Numbered from the stretch's first letter, positions 27,813 to 39,684 are shown. The stretch is 64,000 nt of DNA from Neolentinus lepideus HHB14362 ss-1 (GCA_001632425.1 KV425584.1:93934-157933); one strand, 5' to 3'. The notes: generated from the letters alone by a model not told the origin. A program made the numbers and translations.

Positions 27813-28760
27813 TGCGTTGTGCTCAGTGACAAAAAAGTAAAGAAAGGTAGGGAGGCCCACCCTCGTCTTGGGTCGGATATATAGTGTGGGCTGAATCGAA
27901 GCCTGGCTACAAAAAATAGTTGTTCCTCGGCATGGATGGTTGATGACGACGCACGGCACTCGCTATGACCTGTGTAAGCCTTCCGTCATAGTATTACGGA
28001 TCAAGTGCCGATCGCAGCTTCCTCTCGATCAGTCTTGACTAGTGACTGCTTGATTGTAAATCATTGTAAATCATCAGTGAATGATGGTATAGCGTTGGCG
28101 TGCTACCGTGACCGGCGGTCGGCTATTACATTACCGGTCTTCGAGAGTCTTCCTTTGCGTTCGACCTACTACTTATCATTGGACGGCACTTGCAAATTTG
28201 TTACCCCGTCCACACTGTGACTGAACAAAAAATTGGACCGCCACAGACACATAGATTCAGACTAGGATATACCGTTCATTAAGTGGAATTTAAGGATTGA
28301 TACCTATGCCTGGATAATGATCGGAGTATGTGCACGAGAGATCCCTCTGGTATAAGTAGCATCGACTCAAGTTCAAGTCTGAGATGAATGTATCTAGGAT
28401 TCTTATGTCTAAATAAACCACCCGATAAGTATAAAAGTACCGGAGAAGATGCCGAGTTCAAGTTGCAGCTCCGGGGCGTGACTTGACGCGAGATTCCAAC
28501 TCCGTATGCTGATGCAGCCGACGCTGTATGGCGATTGACAGGATTTTAGCAACTCCCGTCCAATGCTAGTATATGTGGAGATGCGCCGCTTCGCCGAGGA
28601 CGCGTATACACTCTGCGCAGATCGGTCAACAGCTGATAAAAGCCCGCCTCGTTTAGTCATTAACAACGGAACGATCGTACAAGGACAAAGGAGATAAACT
28701 TGAAACCGGAAACGACAAGATATAAAGGAGAAAGTAAAATAGCGGCCTGACTAAACACAT
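27813..28760. other. Intergenic upstream of the GRE2-like gene
   Basis: Positions 27813-28005 are the GRE2-like promoter region shared with the left arm. The rest is unique. A 10-base tandem (TGTAAATCAT, twice) lies near 28055-28075. No gene seen. Confidence 0.5.
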
Positions 28761-30282
28761 TTACTGTGGCCAGGCTTGAGATTTTACCACAGTGATCCAA
28801 GGTGATCCGCCCTCTGGATACTAGAGATGAGATTGTGGATGAACATGGTGACCTCTTTAGACTCCAGAATTCAGACAACACACCTGCCATGTCATCACCC
28901 CAGCATCTGTTATGCACATTCAGAAACATTTCAAGGTTCAATGCGGCGAAGAACTTACTCCATCCTGCCTCCCTAGCTTCCCGGAGACACAGGGAAAGGG
29001 TCACAGGATCCATCCAGCCGGTACTTGCGTCGACAACCGGTAAGGCAGGTTTACCTATCACTAATTTATTGAGCGGGACCCCTTGTGCAATTTGGAAGAC
29101 CGCTGTTTGTGGCCAAGTGGGCGAGGAAGTGGTTATCAGTCCTGGACAGGTAATGTATTCCAACAGCCCCTCTGGACAGTGACAGTGAGAAAGGCCCATA
29201 TGGATGACGGAGACAAACTTACGGTTGTAGTACTGAAATCACGCCACAGGACCTAGTCAATATGGCGTCCGACCTCCCAATTGTCTACTCACTTGCACGT
29301 TGTACTGGTAGGAACTTGTGAGCCTGAATAGTCCACAATGCAGTCGAGAATGAACGGTACTGTACCCAGTCTATTAGATTTCCGACGTTTTTGTGCACGG
29401 TCAAATAACCTCCACCTCCCCAATGGCCCGGCGAGAACCTAGTCAAGATTCCGATTTTAGTGATGTTTTGAGGGGCGTGATGGAGAAAGTGCGTACCATG
29501 GAGCTAAGGCTATTCGGATCTTTAATGAGATTGATATTAACTGGCCAGATACATATACGCACGAGCATGGGTAATGATATACTGATTCTGAGGCAGGTGC
29601 ACGCGCAGCTGGCGGGTGAACGTTGTCAGCCAAGCCTCCGCCTTGCCATCTCCGGCCGTCATGGCGTTCAAATCCTACTCATCCGGTCAGCGAGGGCATC
29701 CTCCTGACACACCGAACGACTCACTTCGTAATCCACGTCGATACCGTCCAAGTCATACTGCTTCACCCAGCCTGCCATCGTGTATGCTGTGGCGACGGGG
29801 TCCACCCCTGCGCTTGTGGGTACATCTGTGCTTCCGAAGGCAGATACGAGGAGCTTGATACCTGCGGCTGCATATTGTGACTTGATGCTGGTTCGTTGGT
29901 CCGGCGTCAGCTGCGCCCATTCGGCTGCCTTGTCGTATGGACCTTGGATCAGGAGGAAAGAGAGCACGCTAAAACGAAGTTGACACATCATGTCAAACCC
30001 AGTTGAAGGTTACACGCACATGACGTTGAAACCCTGCGGAATGAGTAAGCTATGTGACCCCAACTTTCGAACTTCGTTCAGGCTTACCTGAACCTCGGAC
30101 ACAGTGGGCGGTCCTGTATGGGCTGGGACAAAGCGATCTGTATACATAACGAAGTGAGGATCACCCGTCGTCGACAGGCCCCTCGCCGATGTATTGCTAG
30201 GTAGCAGCGGGACGGCAGTACCGTGCCACATGCAAAGAGCTAGAACGCAAAGAACGAGGAACATCGACCACCGTAAGGTCAT
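28761..30282 (-). CDS. GH18 family chitinase-like protein, secreted
   Basis: GH18 enzymes cleave chitin or related GlcNAc polymers. Eleven exons give about 327 residues. A signal segment (FLVLCVLALCMW) opens the protein. Barrel motifs are FVMYTDRF, LLVSAFGST, DLDGIDVDYE with the catalytic DxxDxDxE, ITHAPLAPWFSP, YQYNVQYYN with the substrate-site Tyr/Asn, LVIGKPA and GWNAGVMTWQYPEGG. Several exons are tiny: 30020-30033 (14 nt), 29497-29509 (13 nt) and 29223-29232 (10 nt). The sixth intron (near 29315-29360) has two possible acceptors, so a few residues around WVH/SYQYNVQ are uncertain. The GlcNAc-k-like gene at 37849 could use its product. Confidence 0.88.
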
Positions 30283-30570
30283 CTTGAGAGTAAGGATGTG
30301 ATTAGCACCTTATACAGACGTCGTGATATATATATATATGACATCGTGCGGGCGGCTGACTGCTACTTGCCAATCAGTCTGGAATGAAATAGGGCATCAC
30401 ACGTAATGGCTATCACCACAGTTCACCATTTAGTGTACGCGAAATGGCTGATTAGATGGTCCGCACGACTGTACCATTGGAAATTATGCTCGCGTCATAT
30501 TCATTGAGTTAATATAAGCGTCCTGGCTCGTTCTACCTCGGTGACCCTTGGAGCTAAGGGCGCCAGTCTT

Positions 30571-32367
30571 TCAGAGGGGAACCGCGCTGGCCTGTCTCCT
30601 TCGATCGGCGATTCCCATGATGAAACCATTCTCGTCGACCAGAGGATGCGGACGGGTATGACCCAAGGCGAAGTCGGTCAGACACTGTCTAGCTTCTTCC
30701 TTACATGGACAGTAAGGCTTCCAGTCATCACTGTCATGGGTCTGGCGTCTCCATTGAAAGAAAGAATCGTAGAAGCAGACAGACAGAAGGTAAGGAAACT
30801 TGGTGACAAGCCGCTTGAGAAGGCACCTTTGTGAGGGTAAATCATACTCGATGTCTCTCCGTACGTCCTCAAGCTCTTGCGAAAATTGAGATAAATCGAT
30901 CTTGCATCTGATGTGCAGATGTTCCAAATGCAGCACTTCGTCCTTGAGAAGTGGTAGACACTGTCCGAATATTAGGTATCGCATATCTGGGAGTAGAAAT
31001 AGGCGCACCTCTCTGAACGTGCCGCGCGAAATGGTCAAGCTTTCAAGATCAGGGAACAGCGTTGCTAGAGATGCCTCTTGGTAGGGTACCGGGTAGATAC
31101 GAAGTTCTTTAATCGGGACCTTGGACCTTGTCAGTCCGAGAAGATCCTTCGCTGGGCTAGTCCCACAGTTTCGACAGGAGCAATCAGTCATCCAGTAATG
31201 ATGGACGGGACGGCCAGCTGCAAGGGGAAGGATATATGAGTGGGGGCATCGCAGTGAAGTAAGTCTCGGGAGAGCTGAGGCCTCTAGTCCGAGCGGTAGA
31301 ATGATCGATCTCTCTAGGATAGCGAGCTCGAAGTACAACTTGGTGATGGACGGAGTACGGTTGAGGAAAGAAGAGAATGAAGGCATATCGTTGGGGTTAA
31401 CCCATGCACCCAGCTCTTCGATCACGAGCGGTACACTGGAGGTAGTACAGAGTGATCGAGCCATGTCTTGACTATCCGTGAAAAATATCCGTAAAGATGG
31501 CTGACAGGTGAATGAAACGACTGAGGCAACAAAATCCGCTGGAACCAGTACAATTAATCTGCCAGTGTTTTTGACAGTGAATTTAAACTGTCGAAGACGA
31601 GAGGCGGCACGTATCGGTTGCAGCCTGAGGCATGGCTCAGACGCATTTGCGACTGTGCAACTTTCGATGAGAAGTGTCTCGAGAGCAGGGAGTTCTTGAA
31701 GAAAGAGGAGAATATTCGACTCCAGGGCGACTCTGTTGAAACAGATATGACGCAGGCTCGAGGGTCGCAGCGTGGTATTGATCTTTGTGCAAAAGCAATT
31801 TATCAAGGAGTTCAAGTTTTGTGAATGATATTCATGGAGGACAAGCTTCTGCAAATTTGGAAGTTGGACAATGACGTCCAGGTGTCTTTCAGTTAGTTCG
31901 GAGAAGCCGGAATCGATAGAACGCCACCGAAGAAGTTGGTACGTTTTGACAAAAGCGCCGAGCGAACCAGGTTCCTTCTTCCCCGCCTCGTAAAACCAGC
32001 CCGTAAAATCTCTCACTGCGACACCTGGGTTCTTGGAACCTCCAACGAATACCATTTCTTCGAACAGAAGTGGGCGTGTGATGACACAGAAGTACCGGCA
32101 GGTTAGGCTCAAGCTGGTCAGGTCTTCTCGGCTTTCCCGAAACGTGAGATCTGGAGAAGGGCGAAAATTCTCTACAATATTGCTCCAGATATCGTGCGGA
32201 ACAACCACGAGGGTGTTATTCCCTCGGCGCCGTTGAGGCGCTATAGTCCAGCGGTCAGCTTCCATCCGAAGAAGTGCAAGATGATCGACCCACGGATCAG
32301 CCAAGAATCGGGATACACCATATATTCCAGTTACCCTTGTTTCCACAAGTCGAAGGAGAGGCGTCAC
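30571..32367 (-). CDS. F-box-like protein A
   Basis: One uninterrupted frame of 598 codons. An F-box-like segment lies near residues 55-105 (VVVPHDIWSNIVENFRP, then LTSLSLTCRYFCVITRPLL), followed by a long, Leu-rich part with leucine-repeat character (LPNLQKLVLHEY, LPALETLLIESC) and a conserved C-terminal block (LEHLHIRC, YDLPSQRCLL, DDWKPY). Such basidiomycete proteins are thought to act as substrate adaptors of SCF ubiquitin ligases. The target is unknown. An internal ATG before EADRWTIAPQRRRG is an alternative start. A related gene, F-box-like protein B, lies directly upstream in the same orientation. Confidence 0.78.
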   Translation of the reverse strand: MTPLLRLVETRVTGIYGVSRFLADPWVDHLALLRMEADRWTIAPQRRRGNNTLVVVPHDIWSNIVENFRPSPDLTFRESREDLTSLSLTCRYFCVITRPLLFEEMVFVGGSKNPGVAVRDFTGWFYEAGKKEPGSLGAFVKTYQLLRWRSIDSGFSELTERHLDVIVQLPNLQKLVLHEYHSQNLNSLINCFCTKINTTLRPSSLRHICFNRVALESNILLFLQELPALETLLIESCTVANASEPCLRLQPIRAASRLRQFKFTVKNTGRLIVLVPADFVASVVSFTCQPSLRIFFTDSQDMARSLCTTSSVPLVIEELGAWVNPNDMPSFSSFLNRTPSITKLYFELAILERSIILPLGLEASALPRLTSLRCPHSYILPLAAGRPVHHYWMTDCSCRNCGTSPAKDLLGLTRSKVPIKELRIYPVPYQEASLATLFPDLESLTISRGTFREVRLFLLPDMRYLIFGQCLPLLKDEVLHLEHLHIRCKIDLSQFSQELEDVRRDIEYDLPSQRCLLKRLVTKFPYLLSVCFYDSFFQWRRQTHDSDDWKPYCPCKEEARQCLTDFALGHTRPHPLVDENGFIMGIADRRRQASAVPL

Positions 32368-32675
32368 AATGGGACTCGGACGAGCGCTTAGTTCAAGGAA
32401 ATTAGTACTTCACGTAGCATTCGGAAACATGATGGGTGGCAAATGTCACGTGGGTGGAGGTGCACCATGCTACAATATTTAGATAGGCTGTTTGTAGAGT
32501 ACTACGATAAAGTGCAGTTCTTGGAAAGATGTGAAGGATACAATACTTCAGGCATGTCTACTTTAGCAGCTCATGAACAATGCCTTGCCTCCTGCAGACC
32601 TCAAGACGAGTTTTCAAAGTATATATACAAATCCAAAATGTAGAACGATGCGTCACAACGCAGTCACAACGCACT

Positions 32676-34343
32676 TTATACGTTTGATGAGTTCTCTAAT
32701 CCAAGAAGTTCGCGCAGCTGGGTTGTCATCTCCTGTGGCCGAAATAGGGAGGCAAGTATACCATCTTCGTCAACCACATGCACAGGGTCGACATCAGGGT
32801 CGATACGACCAGCAGCCAAATTCTTCAGGTTGCTACGGGCCTTGTCTCTCGACGAGATATATGGTTCCCAGTTGTCACTGGTATGACTCGAGCGCCTCCA
32901 GTCCACCAAGCCGTGGAACTTTACGCCCAAAAGACTAGGAAACTGGGCCATGAACTGATTATTTGCAAGTATCCCTCGTTGCGTAGGCAAGTCATACGTA
33001 TAATCCCGTCCAGGCACCAGCTCTTTGGCAAACTGAGTCGCGTCGATAGCACAGTGGAGCTGGAGGTGCTCCCATGGCAGCACCTCATTTTTGACAAGTT
33101 TCACGGACTATCCGACAACTAAGCATGTGTACGTGATACTTTATCGGAACACACTCACCATTCCACGACGATCCGGAAAGACCGTGACGGATTTGAGGTT
33201 CGGGAAGTGCTGCGCGAACACCGTGTCATGGTACAACGTCGCCCTGACGCCCAGCTCCTCTACCGGGGCGCTAGACTGTTTCAACCCAAGAAGAGCTGGT
33301 AGTCGATAGTCGTCAGTTTCAAGGGTGGGATTGTATTCGACTACACAGTACCGACGTATAGGTCGGCCTTTCGCTGCGGGGAGGATGTATGTGCCACTGC
33401 AGCTCAGCGAACGGAGGTTGGGCAAAGCTCTGTTATCCAGATCGAGTGGCGGAGATTCGACAACCGGGTCCGCGAGCCCAAACGAGAGTGTGTGGATGGA
33501 TGGTGTTCGGCCTAGGAAGCTGGCGAAGAGAGGCATGTCCTCCGGTGCGGCGAACACCTGCAAGTCTTCGATTGCAAGTCCAACGTCGCAAGTCAGAAGA
33601 GCATGGGCAATGTAACTAACATTTGTGCTCAAAGTACGGAGAGATGCTTGACAGGCCATATGGATTATTGCAGTACTGAAGGTGTAGTCGAGGGGATACC
33701 ATACAGTGTTAACCTCGAGATGTCTTAGGCAGGGCAGGATGCTCTTGGGTAGCCTTTCATCAAGTGCGCATGATACGTAACTGTCGTGTAAAACCAGAGT
33801 CTCGAGGCCCGTGAGTTCCTGCAGAGCGGCTAATATATTGATCGTTGTATCCGCTCTGTAAAGATAGAGGTGTCGTAAAGTCGACAACTGGGGGCCTGCC
33901 TTGGCTCGACGACAGAGGAACTCTCGTAAGGGATTTAACATAAAAGCATCAAACCCCGAAAGGTAGAGACTTTGGAGCTTCGGAAGCCGAGCGACAACAT
34001 CGAAGTGTTTCTTGCAGAATGTAGAGATAAATGCTCTCCTGTCGTCAGATACTATCCAATCGTTGAGGCGATAGATCTTGACAAACGATCCAAGCGAATC
34101 ATTTCGACTCCTGACTTCTTTATACCATTGCGAGTGGTCCTTTAGGGGAAGGTCGACATCGTTGGTGACAGAAGTACCAGAGAATAGAACCTCCTCGTAT
34201 AGAAGTGGACGCGTAATTGCACAGAGATATCTGCATGCTAAACTTAAGTTAGCCAAGTCATATTTGCTTTCGCCTCGGCTTAAGCTCTCCGAAGGGCGCA
34301 GGTTCTCAACAACTTCAAGCCAGACATCATGAGGGATCTGCAC
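32676..34343 (-). CDS. F-box-like protein B, paralogue of A
   Basis: Two exons (33159-34343 and 32676-33107) joined over a 51 bp GT-AG intron give 538 residues. The F-box-like start is IPHDVWLEVVENLRP then LANLSLACRYLCAITRPLL, close to protein A. The middle is Leu-rich (LPKLQSLYLSGF, LTGLETLVLHDSY). The C-terminal block (EHLQLHCAIDATQF, YDLPTQRGIL, SDNWEPY) matches protein A as well. The two genes are a tandem pair on the minus strand separated by about 300 bases. Protein A has no intron at the matching place. Role as a ubiquitin-ligase adaptor is inferred only from the F-box. Confidence 0.8.
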
Positions 34344-34662
34344 GAGTTCCTGATGATCTCGTTTTCGCCGAGGTGCTTTGCAATGAAATCATATTAGTAA
34401 ACAAACATCTTGTAAAACATGAAGTCACGTACGAGTCCACCATGAACTGGGATAACGCATCGTCTTCTCAGCTTCCGCAGTCGCGTCGGCGCGAACGTCG
34501 CAAACGCCACAAGTTCAGATAAGAGCGTGACAGTCTGTCACACGTCACATTAGGGCAGAGCGAACGTCAGCCTCCACGTCCTCGACATCCTCGTGCCAAT
34601 CTGGTTGTTTCCATCTTCTGCCTGTTTCATTCCACCTTCAGAAGAAACGGAAGTTAGCAAAG
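34344..34662. other. Divergent intergenic region, F-box B / cornichon
   Basis: About 320 bases that must hold both promoters. Nothing specific recognised. Confidence 0.4.
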
Positions 34663-35444
34663 ATGGGAGGTGCAGGTCAGTAAATCCCGCCATATCCGAA
34701 TTGTTCACAAGAGTCTAATGATATGTTTGACAATGCAATGCATCGACTCGAACTGGGATTCTAGGATGGCTATTTCTTTTCTCGGTGTTGATGGCTGCTG
34801 GGCTACTTTTTACGATGGTGTTCTTTGTGAGTCTGCGCTATGTCATTTTTGGGGAGGAGGTTACGTTATGATTCTGTGTCGACTAACTCCGCTGGGCGCG
34901 TGCTGCAGATCATCATGTTCTCGGACTTGGAATGCGACTATATCAATCCCATAGACCTCTGTAATAAGTTGAACCAGGTTTGCGGACCCCTTACAGTGTT
35001 TATATTGATATCCATTGACATGTACCATGTCACTGCAGTTCGTCCTGCCAGAAAACATAGCCCACGCCTTCCTCACGTTACTCTTCCTCCTCTCTGGCCA
35101 ATGGACGGCATTCCTGCTTAACGCGCCGCTACTAGTGTATAATGTCAACAAGTGCGTTATATCCATCGCATGGCTCGAATATACCTGTACTCATTTACTG
35201 GTTTTGTGACTAGGATCAAGAACAAAAACCACATGTACGACGCGACGGAGATCTTTCGTACACTATCAGGGCACAAAAAGGAGAGTTTCATCAAACTTGG
35301 ATTTTACCTGCTCTCTTTCTTCTACTACCTATACCGGTGCGTACAGAACGCATCACATCCGCAGCAATCCCTCAACTCATCATCTATCTCTTACTTCCAC
35401 ACAATCATAGGATGATCGTCGCTCTTATCTCAGAGAGCGAGTAA
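34663..35444 (+). CDS. Cornichon/ERV14 family ER cargo receptor
   Basis: Cornichon proteins load membrane cargo into COPII vesicles at the ER. Six exons (34663-34675, 34765-34826, 34909-34977, 35039-35151, 35214-35336, 35411-35444) give 137 residues, the normal family length. The signature [19 protein letters not shown] follows the first membrane segment ([18 protein letters not shown]). Later come [35 protein letters not shown], the cytosolic turn [12 protein letters not shown] and the last membrane segment before [11 protein letters not shown]. The first exon is only 13 nt (four codons plus one base). Introns here are longer (61-89 bp) than elsewhere in the window. Confidence 0.95.
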
Positions 35445-36077
35445 ACGAACTTCATGTCACTCATGATTAGTCTGCGAGAGGGGCTGTGCAAGTGGGAAGC
35501 GAAATCGCGCAGGATTTAGCCTCGAAATTGGGACCAAGTGCAAGTATGTCAGACTCAGAGGGTGAAATAGCACGGCTTTGCATGGGGTAATGAGGAGCGC
35601 CTATGTGACGCTTGCATTCTCGTGTTCTTTATAATCTAAGTACCCATCGAACGTTTGCTTTGCTCAGTAGTATGTAGATGTCTATCTCATTCTTTTCTGC
35701 GGAACTTCGAAGCTTTCAACTATTTGGTCCTCGCGTCAACATCTCCCCGCAGGTAAGTAATAAGCAGGTCTGTTAGAGGTCAGATGCTTGCAGATAACAA
35801 TAGTTTCGGAGCGAACGTTGAACGTTGAACACAGGCTTGGGAAAGCTTAGATGATGCACAAATGAACTTCGAATCAAATCACATATTCGCGTTGCTACAA
35901 AAGTTGGTTGCAATTGCCTCTAGCGATACAATATTTTTAAGCTACAAAGCCTGCACAGTACATCGAAGGCTCTAGAGTTGCCTGGTACACCATGGCATTT
36001 TGATAAGGATACAGGTACGAGACCGTGCCAGTTGGCCACGACCCTGCATGAAGTAGACGGCGCCGTGGGCTTAAAAC
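35445..36077. other. Convergent intergenic region, about 630 bases
   Basis: Lies between the 3' ends of the cornichon and DPBB genes. No gene seen. It probably contains both 3' UTRs. Confidence 0.45.
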
Positions 36078-36643
36078 TTAGTCGAACCACCACTCGACGG
36101 AGATGACACCAGTATCCAGAGAGTCGAAATGCTCGAACAGGGACGGAGACATGTCTGGATATGACGTCAGAGTTGATCCACGCTATGGAACGGAGAGGAC
36201 TAACCGATGCTTCCAGTGCCGCAGCTAGGGCAAGAGTCGCGCACCATTGCCTTGGCCTTCTTGCCATTGCTGGTGTTGACAATAGTGATGTGCTAGAATG
36301 GTAGCAATGTGAGTGAGTGACGTGGCCAAATGAGAGGGGGATATTTACCTTGTTGCAGTGGGAACCGGAGTTGTAGGTCGCGGTGTCAAGAGCGACAATC
36401 AAGTCAGAGTCCTGGTTGTACTCGCCACAGTTACCAAGGCCGACGTTGAACCAAGTGCCCTGGAATATGACCGAGGGTGAGCAATGTGACGCGAAACTCA
36501 GTACAGTCGAAACTGACCTGGCCATGGTAAGTCTTGCTGCGAGCCTCAAGGTGCTGGGCCTCCACAGGCGCGGCAGCGACCATCGAAAGTAGGGAGGCGA
36601 GAGCGAACAGAGTCGCGACGAAGAAAAACAGAGAGGAGGCCAT
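36078..36643 (-). CDS. RlpA/barwin-like double-psi beta-barrel secreted protein
   Basis: Four exons (36518-36643, 36349-36459, 36205-36292, 36078-36154) give 133 residues. A clear signal peptide (SLFFFVATLFALASLLSMVAA) is followed by a short pro-like stretch (PVEAQHLEARSK) and a DPBB domain: GTWFNVGLGNCGEYNQ, DLIVALDTATYNSG, HITIVNTSNGKKAKAMV, DSCPSCG and DMSPSLFEHF. Cys residues in the NCG, HCN and CPSC motifs are placed to form disulphides. Relatives are expansin-like, cerato-platanin-adjacent or papain-inhibitor-like small proteins. They usually bind cell walls and lack enzyme activity. A WWF aromatic end could contact carbohydrate. Confidence 0.9.
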
Positions 36644-37848
36644 CGTTCGCCAATACAGTAAAGAGTGACTGTACAGAAAAGACTGAAGGAGTGCCGAATT
36701 CCGTGTGTATTGGAAACGGGCGATGGGACACAACGCGACCACGGTAGCAGTGCGACGATGTTTCTTTAGCCCATTTCAGTAGGTCTTATATAGTGCACTC
36801 TCCTGCACCCCATACGTCTGTTGTAGCGTAATGTCGACGAGGTGTCGAGGCCCAGAGCATGTCAAGAGAAAACATTTGTTGCCACAAAAATTCCGGGGAC
36901 AGTAGGTGTTCGACGCTCAGCTTGACTCTGGAGTGGTTTCGGGGGATGTGACGCAAAATATTGAAGGAGGGTGTTGAGGCACTCCACTCCCAGAGGGCGG
37001 GGGCCATTTAGGCGGCAAAGGCGGGGATGGTCCAGACCCTTTCTTTGGGAGCTGAAACATCAACGAGGGTCTTGAAAATCGCTTGCCGACGGAGCATCGG
37101 CGCGTGTCGGCCCCGAACAAAAGTACCAGGAACAACCGAGACGATCAAACCATCGGGAAAGTTCGACAAATAAGGAAGGATCATATACTACCATTTGGTC
37201 ATGTTTGCATACTGTGGCTGCGACCGCTGGGTATCCTTGTAAACGATGCCACACCCTGGTAGAATGAGTCAGCAACAATAGACACACGAGTGTGTTATCT
37301 GCATACGATTGTGGTCGTCTAAGGTCCAAAATATTAGCGCTCAATCCGAAAATATCGAAGGGTCTAAGACCGAAAAACTATCGGTAAATCATTTGAACGG
37401 TCTCAGTTGAACCCGGTCTTGAAACAGGTTTGAGCCAACTGAGACTATGTTATTATTGGATGGAATGGGCGCAGCAGATAATTGCGAGCTCCCGCGCCAA
37501 AACGGATTACGCAGAGTATGTCACGGAGTCGGTAAAGTCTGGACCAGCTATTCCCGATAGGTAGATGATGGCGGCGGCTTGTAGACTAAGGACTTCTCGT
37601 ACTATTAGTAGAGATAGGTGACAGACAATAGTGTCACGAAGTACACAGAACAAACGACATCGGTCGGCTGGGGGGGTAGGTCTTGATGCCCGTTGATGGT
37701 CACTTAACATGCCGGACCTATATGGGATTCTACAGTGAAAGCAACCAGTATATTGACGGTGTGCAATACACATAATCTCGCTTGAAAGCGGTTGTTAGCT
37801 AAGTCTTCAGCTTAAGATACGGCGAGGGGCATACCAAATATTGGAATA
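36644..37848. other. Intergenic, about 1.2 kb, with one perfect hairpin
   Basis: Contains the DPBB promoter next to 36643 and no gene I can support. A perfect 10-base inverted repeat, GTCTCAGTTG at 37400-37409 and CAACTGAGAC at 37436-37445, brackets a 26-base loop that has further AACC/GGTT pairing. Confidence 0.5.
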
Positions 37849-38970
37849 CTACTTCGTCTTTGATTCAGCTGCAGCCGCGGCCAATCCAGCAGCACCCACA
37901 GCAGCCGCATCGTCCACAAATTCCACATATCGAAACACGTGCCCCTTCCTCGCCAATGAATCCAGGACCATCTCCCTGTACTTCTCAATGCCCACCAGGG
38001 AACCGCCGAAGCACAGCACGCTCTCTGATGCCTTCACCGCGTTCTTGGCGAATTGCCCTTCCACTGCCCCTTCAGATCGGAGCAGAACAATGATCTGGTC
38101 GGCGAGCATTCCGGAGCAAGTCCGGAGGACGTTGAGCGCGAGCGGATCTTCATCCTCGAAGGCTGCTTGAAACACTAATGGTGATAGTTGAGATAGACGT
38201 TTTTCTCGTGCCACTGTTTGGTACTGCGGTAGAGAAGCGACACCAGAGAGAGGTGGTGACGATGGTGCGGGATCGGGGAGATGTATCGGAGCCAGGATCT
38301 CGAGTAGATGATTGATACCGAAGCGTTCTAAAACACGCGACTTCAATGTTTTCTTCTCCAACTCCACTGAGGGCGCAGCTATATCGGCCATGGAGTCCTT
38401 ATCAGTCTCCAGCAATAGCTGACGTACGGCCTCGCGCCCGACATGGAACCCCCCGCCCTCGTCGCCCAATATCCAGCCCCACCCACCTACCCTGCCGAGC
38501 TCCTGCAGCTTCCCGCCCTCTCCCGCTCTGAAACTAACCGAAATCGACCCGGTCCCCGCAATCGTAGCAACAGCGTGCTGGATATCCGGGTGCATTCGCA
38601 AAGGAGCCGCGAGCAAATGTGTGTCGTTGCCCACGCTTAACTTGGCGGGCTCGATATGCAGTAGCTCGCAGATCATGGGCGTGACAGTGGCGACGTCCGA
38701 TGGACTATCAACACCCGAGACGCCGAACCATGCCGAGGCGAACAGCGGCTCTGGTGGAGGTAGTACGACAGGGTCGACGGAGGGCGGGTCGACACAAGTC
38801 TTGAGCGCATTGCTGACGGCGGTCTTTACGGCCTCGATGAATGCCGTGGGTCCTAGATACGCGAAGTTAGAAGGTCCGCCCAATGCTCGTCCGACGATCT
38901 TCCCCGATGCGGCGCATATCACTGCTGAAGTCTTGGAGCCGCCACAGTCGACGCAAAGGTACAGGGACAT
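37849..38970 (-). CDS. N-acetylglucosamine kinase-like protein (BadF/BcrA ATPase family)
   Basis: One uninterrupted frame of 373 residues. The N-terminus VDCGGSKTSAVI is the phosphate-1 loop of the acetate/sugar-kinase fold, followed by GGPSNFAYLG and, at the middle, VATIAGTGSISVSF (phosphate-2) and GRVGGWGWILGDEGGGF, a strong mark of eukaryotic GlcNAc kinase. CFGGSLVG near residue 325 is the adenosine motif. The expected role is cytosolic phosphorylation of GlcNAc set free from chitin or glycans. Length fits the family. A GH18 protein 8 kb away could supply substrate, though they are not an operon. Confidence 0.92.
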   Translation of the reverse strand: MSLYLCVDCGGSKTSAVICAASGKIVGRALGGPSNFAYLGPTAFIEAVKTAVSNALKTCVDPPSVDPVVLPPPEPLFASAWFGVSGVDSPSDVATVTPMICELLHIEPAKLSVGNDTHLLAAPLRMHPDIQHAVATIAGTGSISVSFRAGEGGKLQELGRVGGWGWILGDEGGGFHVGREAVRQLLLETDKDSMADIAAPSVELEKKTLKSRVLERFGINHLLEILAPIHLPDPAPSSPPLSGVASLPQYQTVAREKRLSQLSPLVFQAAFEDEDPLALNVLRTCSGMLADQIIVLLRSEGAVEGQFAKNAVKASESVLCFGGSLVGIEKYREMVLDSLARKGHVFRYVEFVDDAAAVGAAGLAAAAAESKTK

Positions 38971-39684
38971 GGTCGTGTGTGGAAAATACTACCTGTGCTA
39001 TCTGCTATCGATAGCAGCCTTAATAGCCCAACCTGATTATGATGAAGCACGCAGCCGCCCGAGATGTTATCATGCAGAGCATATGCATACCGTCTCGATA
39101 TGGACTACACGGTGAATTAGCCGTATGGATGGCACCTAGCTCTCGTGCTGCTTCCTGGTGTTCAGATGAGTGTAACAGTCAGTCCTGAGTTGAAAGCAAC
39201 GGCTAAAGATGGGAGACCGAAGTCGTCCAGTGACTCGTACCTTTGTTTGCGTTTATTTGTTCCTCGTAGCTTGGAAAAACGGGCCAGCAATCCTAAAAAA
39301 TGGCCAACGCAGCCTAATGGCCCAGTGACATGTTGACTCTAACATCAAGAACTTGATAGAGACACATTCACTGGGTATACGTATTGATGCTACCGGATTA
39401 ATGTCAATACCCAGTCGAAAACAAACGGATTACGCTCTCTCTACCTCGGTGGTCAGACGCGCATCGTACGTATGCATGTGGTTCAAGTCCGACTTCGTCC
39501 GACAGACCTTAGACTATTGCCGCGACTCGCTCACTTTTCTTCTCTGATGTGGTGTAGGCACGAACCAGTCAGATCTCCACATCATGCATAGCGTGTCCTT
39601 GTCCTGTTTTGTGCTCCTCCACTAAGAACACAGACACGCGGTGTCTTCCATAGTAGCGGTCTTTCGCATGTTTGGCCTGTCCAG
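38971..39684. other. Intergenic left of the TIR element
   Basis: About 700 bases upstream of the GlcNAc kinase start. The GTCCAG target-site copy lies at 39679-39684. No gene seen. Confidence 0.45.
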
